DNA from: an uncultured Lachnospiraceae bacterium
GTDB taxonomy: Bacteria; Bacillota; Clostridia; Lachnospirales; Lachnospiraceae
DNA: 64,000 nucleotides
Direction: 5' to 3'
Assembly (NCBI GenBank): GCA_910579615.1
Contig: CAJTUA010000010.1
Coordinates: forward strand, 83,756-147,755
Every line of letters begins with the position of its first letter. The first letter of the stretch is position 1. Shown one piece after another: positions 48,672 through 57,442 of this stretch. The notes under the pieces were generated by a model. It worked only from the letters and a program-made list of their open reading frames with translations, had not been told where the DNA came from and did no database searches. The translations under genes and the position numbers were made by a program.

Positions 48672-49762
48672 AAATTGTATTGCAGCACCTTACCAAAAAA
48701 TTCCCAAGCCGCAACAAAAAATCGCGCGGGGAGGTCACCGCGGTCAACGACTTTACGTTTGAGATTCCGGATGGCAAGCTTGTCGGGCTGCTCGGTCCTT
48801 CCGGCTGCGGCAAAAGCACGACGCTGAACCTGATTTGCGGGCTCCTTAGCCCCACGGAGGGCAAAATCTTTTTCGGCGACGACGATGTGACAAAGCTCCC
48901 GCCGGAAAACCGCGGGGTCGGGCTGGTGTTCCAGAACTACGCGCTCTACCCGCACCTGACCGTCTCCAAAAACATCATGTTCCCGCTCGAAAACTTAAAG
49001 GGCGCAGCAAAGCTTTCCAAGGAGGAAATGAACCGGCGCGCCTTAGAAGCAGCAAAGCTCGTACAGATTGAAGGGCTGATGGACCGCAAGCCAAAGGAGC
49101 TTTCCGGCGGGCAGCAGCAGCGTGTTGCAATTGCCCGCGCACTTGTGAAAATGCCGCGCGTCCTGCTGCTTGACGAGCCACTCTCCAACCTAGACGCGCG
49201 CCTGCGCTTACAGACCCGCGAGGAAATCCGGCGCATCCAGCGCGAGACGCAGATTACAACCGTCTTTGTCACGCACGACCAGGACGAGGCGATGAGCATA
49301 TCCGATTTGATTGTTGTCATGAAGGACGGCATTGTACAACAGATTGGAGCCCCACAGGAAGTCTACGACAACCCGGTCAACCTCTTTGTCGCAAAATTCC
49401 TCGGCACGCCGCCGATTAACCTTTTTGATGGCAGGGTTGAAAAAGGGATGCTCTATATCGGAAACGATGCCCTGTTTGCTGCCCCCAATGCCCCGGAGGG
49501 CGCAGTCACCGTTGCCATCCGCCCGGAGGGCTTTATCTTAAAAGAGGACGGGCCGCTGCACTGCGCGCTTGTTCGCCTTGAGGTCATGGGGCGCGATGTC
49601 AGCATTGTCTCCACGAACGCCTGTAGCGAGAGCGAGAATGTCCGCTCAATTATCAATACGGAAAACACATTGGATTTAAACAGTAAGATTGTCCGCTTTG
49701 CGTTAAAGCCGCAGAAGGTCTTCCTGTTCCACAAGGAAACGGGAGAGCGGATTTTGTTTTAG
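48668..49762 (+). CDS. Sugar ABC transporter ATPase (MsmK/UgpC type)
   Basis: 364 aa. The nucleotide-binding domain has Walker A LLGPSGCGKSTT, Q-loop LVFQNYALYPHLTV, signature LSGGQQQRVAIARAL, Walker B VLLLDEPLSNLDARLR and switch VTHDQDEAMSISD. The C-terminal 120 residues are a TOBE-type regulatory domain (VAIRPEGFILKED). Such ATPases power carbohydrate importers and are sometimes shared by several systems. It begins with the ATGA overlap from the HD-GYP gene. Two permeases and a binding protein follow directly, so the transporter is complete. Confidence 0.92.
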   Translation: MKIVLQHLTKKFPSRNKKSRGEVTAVNDFTFEIPDGKLVGLLGPSGCGKSTTLNLICGLLSPTEGKIFFGDDDVTKLPPENRGVGLVFQNYALYPHLTVSKNIMFPLENLKGAAKLSKEEMNRRALEAAKLVQIEGLMDRKPKELSGGQQQRVAIARALVKMPRVLLLDEPLSNLDARLRLQTREEIRRIQRETQITTVFVTHDQDEAMSISDLIVVMKDGIVQQIGAPQEVYDNPVNLFVAKFLGTPPINLFDGRVEKGMLYIGNDALFAAPNAPEGAVTVAIRPEGFILKEDGPLHCALVRLEVMGRDVSIVSTNACSESENVRSIINTENTLDLNSKIVRFALKPQKVFLFHKETGERILF

Positions 49763-49782
49763 AATTTGGAGGTTTCCCACTT

Positions 49783-50673
49783 ATGGAAAAACGAAATATG
49801 AAGGCCTGGCTCTACCTGCTCCCGGCATTCCTTTTCCTCGGGGTATTCATGATTTACCCACTCATCGATGTGCTTGTCTACTCCTTTGAGGAGGGGTACA
49901 ATTCGGCATCCCAGACATTTTTCGGCACCGGAGGCTACAATTATTCCTATGTGCTGCACGACCCGTATTTCCTGCAGGCGCTAAAAAATACCTTCCTGCT
50001 CGTAATCATTACGGTTCCCCTTTCTACGGCGCTCGCGCTGCTGATTTCGGTGGGATTAAGCTCCATCAAGCCTCTGCGCGATTTGTTCCAGACGATTTAT
50101 TTTCTGCCGTATGTCACAAACACACTGGCGGTCGGTCTTGTCTTTATGATTTTGTTTAAAAAGACAGCCTACTCGGACGGTCTGGTCAATCTTGTGCTGC
50201 ACTGGTTCGGCTCCCCGTCCGTCGATTTTATCGAAGGGCCTTACTGGGCGAAAATGTTCGTGCTCTGCTTTTATACCATCTGGGTCGTACTGCCGTTCAA
50301 AATCCTGATTTTAACCAGCGCGCTCGCCTCGGTCAACCAGGACTATTACAACGCGGCGCGCGTGGACGGCACCCGGCGCGGACGGATTTTTTGCCGCATC
50401 ACGCTCCCGATGATTTCCCCGATGATTTTTTACCTTGTCATCACGGGCTTTATCGGTGCATTCAAGGCCTACAGCGACGCGGTTGCCCTCTTTGGCACGG
50501 ATTTGAACGCATCGGGAATGAACACGATTGTCGGCTATGTTTATGATATGCTCTACGGAGATTCCGGCGGCTACCCTTCCTATGCGTCCGCCGCGGCAAT
50601 CATCCTGTTTTCCATTGTGCTCACGATTACCTGTATCAATTTGCTTGTCAGCAAAAAGCATGTACATTATTAG
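49783..50673 (+). CDS. Sugar ABC transporter permease (MalF type)
   Basis: 296 aa with six membrane helices, starting LYLLPAFLFLGVFMIYPLID. The EAA coupling motif is YNAARVDGTRRGRIFCRITLPMISPMIF (about residue 190), which contacts the ATPase. It forms the membrane channel with the next permease. It starts 20 nt after the ATPase gene, after GGAGG. Confidence 0.9.
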   Translation: MEKRNMKAWLYLLPAFLFLGVFMIYPLIDVLVYSFEEGYNSASQTFFGTGGYNYSYVLHDPYFLQALKNTFLLVIITVPLSTALALLISVGLSSIKPLRDLFQTIYFLPYVTNTLAVGLVFMILFKKTAYSDGLVNLVLHWFGSPSVDFIEGPYWAKMFVLCFYTIWVVLPFKILILTSALASVNQDYYNAARVDGTRRGRIFCRITLPMISPMIFYLVITGFIGAFKAYSDAVALFGTDLNASGMNTIVGYVYDMLYGDSGGYPSYASAAAIILFSIVLTITCINLLVSKKHVHY

Positions 50674-50688
50674 AAATGAGGAATCCGT

Positions 50689-51564
50689 ATGCAATCTCAT
50701 ACCGACTATCAGAAAATTGAAAAATCCGCAAGGACACGCAAAATCATCCGCAATGTTTTCGTCTACACAATGCTTGTTTTCTGGGCGCTCATGGTGCTGT
50801 TCCCGTTTTACTGGATGGTGCTGACCTCCCTGAAAAGCTACGGCACATATAACGCGGAATACATCCCGAAATTTTTTACTTTATCGCCGACCCTGCAAAA
50901 CTACGCGGACGCGTTTACAACTGTCCCGCTTGGCAGATATCTGGCGAACACGCTTGTCTTTACCATTGTCACGACCGTGCTTATGCTCTTTGTGACAACG
51001 CTCGCCGCCTTCGCGTTCGCACGCCTTGAATTCCGCGGCAAAAACCTTGTGTTTACGTTGTTTCTCGCGCTGATGATGATACCGAACGAGCTCGTCGTTA
51101 TCACAAATTTCGTGACCGTGACCAACGCGGATTTGCGCAATACCTTCACGGGGCTTATCCTGCCGTCCGTTGCGTCCGTTTTTTACATTTACCTGCTGCG
51201 GGAAAATTTCGCACAGATACCGGATGAGCTCTATTACGCCGCCAAGGTGGACGGTACCTCCGATTTGCGCTACCTGCGCCGCGTCATGCTGCCGATTTGC
51301 CGCCCGACGCTGATTACCATCGCGATTCTAAAAATTATTGAGTGTTGGAATTCCTACGTCTGGCCACGCCTGATTACCGATGACCCGGATTATTACCTTG
51401 TTTCCAACGGCATCCAGGAAATCCGCGAGAACGGGTTCGGGCGTGAGAATATTCCTGCCATGATGGCGGCGGTCGTCGTGATTTCCCTGCCGCTCATCGC
51501 CCTGTTTCTCATTTTCCGCAGGAAGGTGATGGAGGGAGTGTCCAGAGGGGGCATGAAAGGTTAG
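50689..51564 (+). CDS. Sugar ABC transporter permease (MalG type)
   Basis: 291 aa with six membrane helices (MLVFWALMVLFPFYWMVLTSL first). The EAA motif is LYYAAKVDGTSDLRYLRRVMLPICRPTL (about residue 190). It ends with the VMEGVSRGGMKG tail, usual for MalG-like permeases. It starts 15 nt after its partner. Confidence 0.9.
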   Translation: MQSHTDYQKIEKSARTRKIIRNVFVYTMLVFWALMVLFPFYWMVLTSLKSYGTYNAEYIPKFFTLSPTLQNYADAFTTVPLGRYLANTLVFTIVTTVLMLFVTTLAAFAFARLEFRGKNLVFTLFLALMMIPNELVVITNFVTVTNADLRNTFTGLILPSVASVFYIYLLRENFAQIPDELYYAAKVDGTSDLRYLRRVMLPICRPTLITIAILKIIECWNSYVWPRLITDDPDYYLVSNGIQEIRENGFGRENIPAMMAAVVVISLPLIALFLIFRRKVMEGVSRGGMKG

Positions 51565-51584
51565 ATTGTGAAGGGAGAGATGTT

Positions 51585-53180
51585 ATGAAACGGAAACATA
51601 GATGGGGGCTCCTGCTGCTTGCCATGGCGGGGATTTCCTCCATGACGGCCTGCCATGGCTCCCGGGGACTTGAGGAGTTTTCTATCCCGGAGGAGTTTGA
51701 TACCACGAAGAATTATGAAATTACCTTCTGGGCAAAAAATGATACGAACAAGACGCAGACGCAGATTTACCGGGATGCGATTGAAGGCTTTACTGCACTT
51801 TACCCGAATGTGACGGTGAACCTGCGGCTCTACACGGATTACGGCAGAATCTACAATGATGTAATTACCAATATCGCGACCGGGACAACGCCGAATGTCT
51901 GCATCACCTACCCGGACCATATTGCAACATACTTAACAGGCGACAATGTGGTGGTGCCGCTTGACGCGCTTATGACGGATGAAGATTACGGGCTTGGCGG
52001 AAGCCGGCTGCTCTTTGACGCGCCGAAGGTTTCCGAGATTGTTCCGCAGTTCCTCTTTGAATGTTCTTTCCAGGAACACTGCTATGCCCTCCCGTTCATG
52101 CGCTCAACGGAAGCCTGCTACATCAACAAGGACTTTGTGGAGGCGCTTGGCTACACGGTTCCGGAGAAGCTTACCTGGGATTTTATCTGGGAAGTATCGG
52201 ATGCCGCGACCGCAAAGGACGCGGACGGGAATTATCTGGTCAACGGTCAGAAGGTGATGATTCCATTTATTTACAAATCAACCGACAATATGATGATTCA
52301 GATGCTAAAGCAGAAAAATGCGGGATACTCTAACGCGGACGGCACGATTGAAATTTTCAATCCGGTCACCACGAATCTGCTCTACGAAATTGCGGAGCAT
52401 GTAAAAATCGACGCGTTCTCAACCTTTAAGATTTCAAGCTACCCCGCAAATTTCCTCAACGCCGGACAATGTGTTTTCGCGGTTGATTCCACAGCGGGCG
52501 CAACCTGGATGGGTACGAATGCGCCGCTCTCCGATATCAGCGAGGAAGCGCTCGTTGATTTTCAGACCGTCGTCCTGCCGGTTCCGCAGTTTGACACGGA
52601 GCACCCGCAGATGATTTCCCAGGGGCCTTCCGTCTGCATTTTCAACAAGTCCAACCCGCAGGAGGTGCTCGCCTCATGGCTTTTCATGCAATACCTTTTA
52701 ACCAACGAGGTGCAGATTGCCTACGCGCAGACGGAAGGTTACGTTCCGGTCACCACAAAAGCACAAAAATCCTCCGTTTATCAGGAATACCTTGCGCAGA
52801 TGGGCGCGGACAACGATATGCACTACGATGTCAAAATCAAAGCTGCGAAGCTGCTGCTTGAAAATATGGAAAACACGTTTGTCACCCCGGTCTTTAACGG
52901 CTCCGCCTCCCTGCGCGACGCTGCCGGCCAGATGATTGAAAACGTCACGAAATCCATAAGGCGCGGGGAAACCGTCGATGATGCCTACATGGAAAAACTT
53001 ACGGCGGATGTGACTTCCCTCTACCGCCTGAACCAGAAGGGCGCGGCTGTGGGCGGCCGGGCAGAGCTTGGGAAGCTCCCGCAGGCTGCGGTGGTTTTAT
53101 TGGGCACGCTCGGCATCACCTGGCTCGGAATTATTGCATATGTGTCACATGAAGTAATAAAAAAGAAAAAGAAATCATAA
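51585..53180 (+). CDS. Sugar-binding lipoprotein with C-terminal membrane anchor
   Basis: 531 aa. An N-terminal lipoprotein signal (LLLAMAGISSMTAC, lipobox Cys about residue 23) precedes a family 1 binding-protein fold: YEITFWAKNDTNKTQTQIYRDAIEGF, GTTPNVCITYPDHIATYL, YALPFMRSTEACYINKDF, CVFAVDSTAGATWMG and WLFMQYLLTNEVQIAYAQTEGYVPV. About 35 residues from the end there is a clear membrane helix (AAVVLLGTLGITWLGIIAYVS) and a basic tail KKKKKS. A binding protein tied to the membrane at both ends is unusual. The partner permeases lie upstream. It starts after GAAGGGAGAG. Confidence 0.85.
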   Translation: MKRKHRWGLLLLAMAGISSMTACHGSRGLEEFSIPEEFDTTKNYEITFWAKNDTNKTQTQIYRDAIEGFTALYPNVTVNLRLYTDYGRIYNDVITNIATGTTPNVCITYPDHIATYLTGDNVVVPLDALMTDEDYGLGGSRLLFDAPKVSEIVPQFLFECSFQEHCYALPFMRSTEACYINKDFVEALGYTVPEKLTWDFIWEVSDAATAKDADGNYLVNGQKVMIPFIYKSTDNMMIQMLKQKNAGYSNADGTIEIFNPVTTNLLYEIAEHVKIDAFSTFKISSYPANFLNAGQCVFAVDSTAGATWMGTNAPLSDISEEALVDFQTVVLPVPQFDTEHPQMISQGPSVCIFNKSNPQEVLASWLFMQYLLTNEVQIAYAQTEGYVPVTTKAQKSSVYQEYLAQMGADNDMHYDVKIKAAKLLLENMENTFVTPVFNGSASLRDAAGQMIENVTKSIRRGETVDDAYMEKLTADVTSLYRLNQKGAAVGGRAELGKLPQAAVVLLGTLGITWLGIIAYVSHEVIKKKKKS

Positions 53181-53186
53181 AAACCA

Positions 53187-53214
53187 TTGATTTATGAAAA
53201 AATTTATGTATAAT
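53187..53214 (+). promoter_or_regulatory. Promoter of the OB-like lipoprotein gene
   Basis: TTGATT (53187-53192), a 16-nt spacer and TATAAT (53209-53214), beginning 7 nt after the binding-protein stop. The leader is about 118 nt. Confidence 0.6.
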
Positions 53215-53338
53215 ATCAGTTGGTCAAACAGGCAGCGGCCATTTGGACGGGGTCTGGTTTCGCCAGGTAATTCCTCCGCGGTCATTTTTGTGGCAGGCAT
53301 ATCCACGGGGGACAATTTCAAAATGGAGGTAATGATTT

Positions 53339-54079
53339 ATGAAAAAGCTTTTCGCAATGGTACTTTCCCTTGCTCTCGCATTTACGGCGGTGGGCTGCGG
53401 AAAAGAGGATGACTCTGACAAAAAGTCCGAGGGCGTAATGACCTACGCAGAGTACGATGCAGCAGAATTAAAGTCCAGCGTCACAATCGAGGCGTATGTA
53501 CAGGCAAAGCAATCCTGGTGGGATAACAAGGCGACCATCTACGCACAGGATAAGGACGGCGCTTATTTCATCTACAACGTGGCATGCTCCGAGGACGACT
53601 ACAAAAAGCTTTCCACCGGAACGAAAATCAAGGTGACCGGCTACAAGGAAGAGTGGTCGGGTGAAATTGAAATCACGGATGGTACATTCGAAATTATGAG
53701 CGGGAACTTCGTAGCCGAGGCAGCTGATGTTACTTCAAAGCTCGGCACAGATGATTTAATCAAGTACCAGAACCGGTTCGTTTCCTTCCAGGGCATGACG
53801 GTAGAGCCAAGCACCGACCCGTCCGGCAATGAGGTTGCATTCCTCTACAACTGGGACGGTTCCGGCACACAGGAAGGCAACAGCGATTTGTATTTCAACG
53901 TTTCCAAGGACGGTGCGACCTACACTTTCACCGTGGAGTCCTATCTTTGCGACAACACAACGGATGTATATAAGGCCGTTGAGGCGCTTAAGGTTGGCGA
54001 TGTCATTGACATGGAGGGCTTCCTCTACTGGTACAACGGCGTAAACCCGCATATCACATCAGTAACAGCAGCAAAATAA
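53339..54079 (+). CDS. Lipoprotein with two OB-like domains
   Basis: 246 aa. Lipobox TAVGC at residues 16-20 of a typical lipoprotein signal (MKKLFAMVLSLALAFTAVGC). After an acidic linker there are two similar beta-rich segments: residues about 45-125 (VTIEAYVQAKQSWW, ATIYAQDKDGAYFIYNVAC, GTKIKVTGYKEEWSGEIEI) and about 140-245 (NRFVSFQGMTVEPS, LYFNVSKDGATYTFTVESYL, GDVIDMEGFLYWYNGVNPHI). Both have the spacing of OB-folds. It is exported and membrane-anchored. The function is unknown. It follows the sugar transporter operon but has its own promoter and terminator. Confidence 0.75.
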   Translation: MKKLFAMVLSLALAFTAVGCGKEDDSDKKSEGVMTYAEYDAAELKSSVTIEAYVQAKQSWWDNKATIYAQDKDGAYFIYNVACSEDDYKKLSTGTKIKVTGYKEEWSGEIEITDGTFEIMSGNFVAEAADVTSKLGTDDLIKYQNRFVSFQGMTVEPSTDPSGNEVAFLYNWDGSGTQEGNSDLYFNVSKDGATYTFTVESYLCDNTTDVYKAVEALKVGDVIDMEGFLYWYNGVNPHITSVTAAK

Positions 54080-54087
54080 TCAACAAA

Positions 54088-54119
54088 AGGGAACCATCGG
54101 GGGCGGTGGTTCCCTTTTT
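54088..54119 (+). terminator. Terminator after the OB-like lipoprotein gene
   Basis: AGGGAACCA pairs with TGGTTCCCT around a G-rich loop, then TTTTTC. Confidence 0.85.
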
Positions 54120-54163
54120 CAAAAAATCGTAAAAAAACTATAGGATTTTTTCCAATTATCTAT

Positions 54164-54169
54164 TATAAT
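54164..54169 (+). promoter_or_regulatory. Candidate -10 of carB
   Basis: TATAAT, 43 nt before ATG 54212. The -35 position (TAGGAT) is poor, so an activator or other factor may be needed. No PyrR-type leader or terminator is seen before carB. Confidence 0.45.
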
Positions 54170-54211
54170 GTATACGACGTTTATATGAATTCAATTATAA
54201 AGGAGAGTCTT

Positions 54212-57200
54212 ATGCCAAAAAGAGAGGATATCAACAAAGTCTTAATCATCGGCTCGGGCCCGATTATCATCGGGCAGGCATGCGAGTTCGACTATTCCGG
54301 CACACAGGCGTGCAAGGCACTGCGCAGTCTCGGATATGAGATTGTCTTAGTCAACTCCAACCCGGCGACGATTATGACCGACCCGGAGATTGCGGATGTC
54401 ACCTACATCGAACCGCTCAATGTAAAACGCTTAGAGCAGATTATCGCAAAGGAGCGCCCGGACGCGCTTCTGCCAAACCTTGGCGGGCAGTCCGGCTTAA
54501 ACCTCTGCGCGGAGCTCGCAAAGGAGGGTGTTCTTGAGAAATATCATGTCCAGGTCATCGGCGTGCAGGTGGATGCGATTGAGCGCGGGGAAGACCGCAT
54601 CGAATTCAAAAAATCAATGGACGAAATCGGCATTGAGATGGCGCGCAGCGAGGTTTCCTACTCGGTGGATGAGGCTCTGGCCATTGCTGACCGGCTCGGC
54701 TATCCGGTCGTACTGCGCCCTGCCTACACAATGGGCGGTGCCGGCGGTGGTCTGGTCTACAACAAAGAGGAATTAAAGACGGTATGCGCGCGCGGGCTTG
54801 CAGCAAGCCTTGTCGGCCAGGTGCTCGTGGAGGAATCCATTCTTGGCTGGGAGGAACTGGAGCTTGAGATTGTGCGCGATGCCGAGGGCAATATGATTAC
54901 GGTCTGCTTCATCGAAAACATTGACCCGATGGGCACGCACACGGGCGATTCCTTCTGTGCCGCCCCAATGTTAACCATCTCAAAGGAGCTCCAGGCAAGG
55001 CTGCAGGAGCAGGCATACCGCATCGTGGATTCGGTCAAGGTCATCGGCGGCACGAATGTCCAGTTTGCGCATGACCCGGTTTCCGACCGCATTGTCGTGA
55101 TTGAAATCAACCCGAGAACCTCCCGTTCCTCGGCGCTTGCCTCCAAGGCAACGGGCTTCCCGATTGCCCTTGTATCAGCGATGCTCGCCGCCGGGCTTAC
55201 CTTAAAGGATATCGAGTGCGGCAAATACGGAACACTGGACAAGTATGTTCCGGATGGCGACTACGTGGTTATCAAATTCGCGCGCTGGGCGTTTGAAAAA
55301 TTCAAGGGCGTGGAGGACAAACTCGGCACACAGATGCGCGCCGTCGGCGAAGTTATGAGCATCGGCAAAACCTACAAGGAAGCTTTCCAGAAAGCCATCC
55401 GCAGCTTAGAGACCGGGCGCTACGGCTTAGGCTTTGCGAAGGATTACAACAAAAAATCCAGGGACGAGCTGCTGCGTATGCTTGCACATCCGTCCAGTGA
55501 CCGGCATTTCATCATGTACGAGGCATTGCGCGCAGGCGCTTCCGTAGATGAAATTTATGCGGCCACCCGCGTAAAGCGCTACTTCATCGAACAGATGCAG
55601 GAGCTTGTCGCCGAGGAGGAAGCCCTCTTAAAGAACAAGGGCGCGCTCCCATCCGATGAGGCGCTTACCTCGGCGAAGAAAAACGGTTTTTCCGATAAAT
55701 ATTTAAGCCTGCTCCTTGAAATCCCGGAGGCAGATATCCGGAACCGCCGCATCGCGCTTGGCGTGGAGGAAGCATGGGAGGGCGTGCATGTTTCCGGCAC
55801 GAAGGACAGCGCCTACTACTACTCCACCTATAACGCCCCGGACAAAAACCCTGTGAACACCGACCGCAAAAAAATCATGATTCTGGGCGGCGGGCCAAAC
55901 CGCATCGGGCAGGGCATCGAGTTTGACTACTGCTGCGTCCACGCGGCATTAGCGCTAAAGAAGCTTGGCTTTGAGACAATCATTGTCAACTGCAACCCGG
56001 AAACCGTTTCCACCGACTACGATACCTCGGATAAGCTCTATTTTGAGCCGCTCACCCTGGAGGATGTCTTAAGCATCTATAAGAAAGAACAGCCTGTCGG
56101 CGTGATTGCGCAGTTCGGCGGGCAGACACCGCTCAACCTCGCGTCGGAGCTTGAGAAAAACGGCGTAAAAATACTTGGCACGCCGCCTGCGGTCATCGAC
56201 CTTGCGGAAGACCGCGACCTGTTCCGCGCAATGATGGACAAGCTTGGTATCCCGATGCCGGAGGCAGGCATGGCGACCACCGTTGAGGAAGCGCTTGCAA
56301 TCGCAAACCGCATCGGCTATCCGGTCATGGTTCGCCCGTCCTACGTGCTTGGCGGACGCGGCATGGAGGTGGTCTACGATGATGAGAGCATGGAGGGCTA
56401 TATGAAAGCCGCCGTCGGCGTAACGCCGGACCGCCCGATTCTCATCGACCGCTTCCTCAACCATGCACTCGAATGTGAGGCGGATGCCATCAGCGACGGC
56501 ACGCACGCCTTTGTTCCTGCCGTGATGGAGCATATCGAGCTTGCGGGCGTGCACTCCGGCGATTCCGCATGCATCATCCCGTCGGTGCACATCACCCCGG
56601 AAAACGTTGCGACCATCAAGGAATATACAAAGAAAATTGCCGAGGAAATGCATGTGTGCGGTCTGATGAACATGCAGTACGCCATCGAAAACGGTAAGGT
56701 TTATGTGCTTGAGGCAAACCCGCGCGCATCCCGCACCGTGCCGCTTGTTTCCAAGGTATGCAATATCCGCATGGTGCCGCTTGCCACCGAGATTATCACG
56801 GCGCAGCTCACCTCGCGCCCATCCCCGGTTCCTTCCTTAAAGGAGCAGGATATCCCGTACTACGGCGTAAAAGAAGCGGTCTTCCCATTCAACATGTTCC
56901 CGGAGGTTGACCCGGTATTAGGTCCGGAAATGCGCTCCACAGGCGAAGTGCTCGGGCTTTCCACTTACTATGGCGAAGCATTCTTCAAGGCGCAGGAGGC
57001 GACCCAGACAAAGCTTCCGCTTGGCGGCACAGTGTTGATTTCCGTCAACCGCAAGGACAAGCCGGAGGTTGTGGAGATTGCACAGCTGTTTATGGAGGCC
57101 GGGTTTAAGATTCTGGCGACCGGGACAACCTACGACCTGATTCGTGAGGCAGGCATCCCGGCAGAGCGCGTCAATAAGCTCTACGAAGGGCGCCCGAACA

Positions 57201-57442
57201 TCCTTGACCTGATTACCAACGGCGATATCAGCCTGATTATCAATTCGCCGAGCGGCAAGGAGAGCGTACACGACGACAGCTATCTGCGCAAGGCAGCGAT
57301 TAAGGAAAAGGTACCATATATGACGACGATTGCTGCCGCGAGGGCGACTGCAAAGGGGATTTTGTATGTGCAAAAGCATGGGGATTCCGATGTGAAATCG
57401 CTGCAGCAGCTGCATGGTGAGATTAAGGAATGCGCTGATTAA
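54212..57442 (+). CDS. carB: Carbamoyl-phosphate synthase large subunit
   Basis: 1076 aa, normal length. It joins bicarbonate, ammonia (from CarA) and two ATP to carbamoyl phosphate for pyrimidine and arginine synthesis. Two homologous ATP-grasp halves are visible: KVLIIGSGPIIIGQACEFDYSGTQACKALR opening the first (residue about 8), and KIMILGGGPNRIGQGIEFDYCCVHAALALK opening the second (about 555). Other markers are RPAYTMGGAGGG, EINPRTSRSSALASKATGFPIA, RPSYVLGGRGMEVV and LEANPRASRTVPLVSKV, and the C-terminal MGS-like domain (about 940 on). The start is ATG 54212 after AGGAGAG. No carA lies next to it in this window. Its end overlaps the convergent AraC gene by 4 nt. Confidence 0.95.
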   Translation: MPKREDINKVLIIGSGPIIIGQACEFDYSGTQACKALRSLGYEIVLVNSNPATIMTDPEIADVTYIEPLNVKRLEQIIAKERPDALLPNLGGQSGLNLCAELAKEGVLEKYHVQVIGVQVDAIERGEDRIEFKKSMDEIGIEMARSEVSYSVDEALAIADRLGYPVVLRPAYTMGGAGGGLVYNKEELKTVCARGLAASLVGQVLVEESILGWEELELEIVRDAEGNMITVCFIENIDPMGTHTGDSFCAAPMLTISKELQARLQEQAYRIVDSVKVIGGTNVQFAHDPVSDRIVVIEINPRTSRSSALASKATGFPIALVSAMLAAGLTLKDIECGKYGTLDKYVPDGDYVVIKFARWAFEKFKGVEDKLGTQMRAVGEVMSIGKTYKEAFQKAIRSLETGRYGLGFAKDYNKKSRDELLRMLAHPSSDRHFIMYEALRAGASVDEIYAATRVKRYFIEQMQELVAEEEALLKNKGALPSDEALTSAKKNGFSDKYLSLLLEIPEADIRNRRIALGVEEAWEGVHVSGTKDSAYYYSTYNAPDKNPVNTDRKKIMILGGGPNRIGQGIEFDYCCVHAALALKKLGFETIIVNCNPETVSTDYDTSDKLYFEPLTLEDVLSIYKKEQPVGVIAQFGGQTPLNLASELEKNGVKILGTPPAVIDLAEDRDLFRAMMDKLGIPMPEAGMATTVEEALAIANRIGYPVMVRPSYVLGGRGMEVVYDDESMEGYMKAAVGVTPDRPILIDRFLNHALECEADAISDGTHAFVPAVMEHIELAGVHSGDSACIIPSVHITPENVATIKEYTKKIAEEMHVCGLMNMQYAIENGKVYVLEANPRASRTVPLVSKVCNIRMVPLATEIITAQLTSRPSPVPSLKEQDIPYYGVKEAVFPFNMFPEVDPVLGPEMRSTGEVLGLSTYYGEAFFKAQEATQTKLPLGGTVLISVNRKDKPEVVEIAQLFMEAGFKILATGTTYDLIREAGIPAERVNKLYEGRPNILDLITNGDISLIINSPSGKESVHDDSYLRKAAIKEKVPYMTTIAAARATAKGILYVQKHGDSDVKSLQQLHGEIKECAD

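Noticed and set aside
53194..53412. 72-aa frame before the OB-like lipoprotein gene
   Set aside because: It overlaps the promoter and the lipoprotein start in another frame and has no family resemblance.
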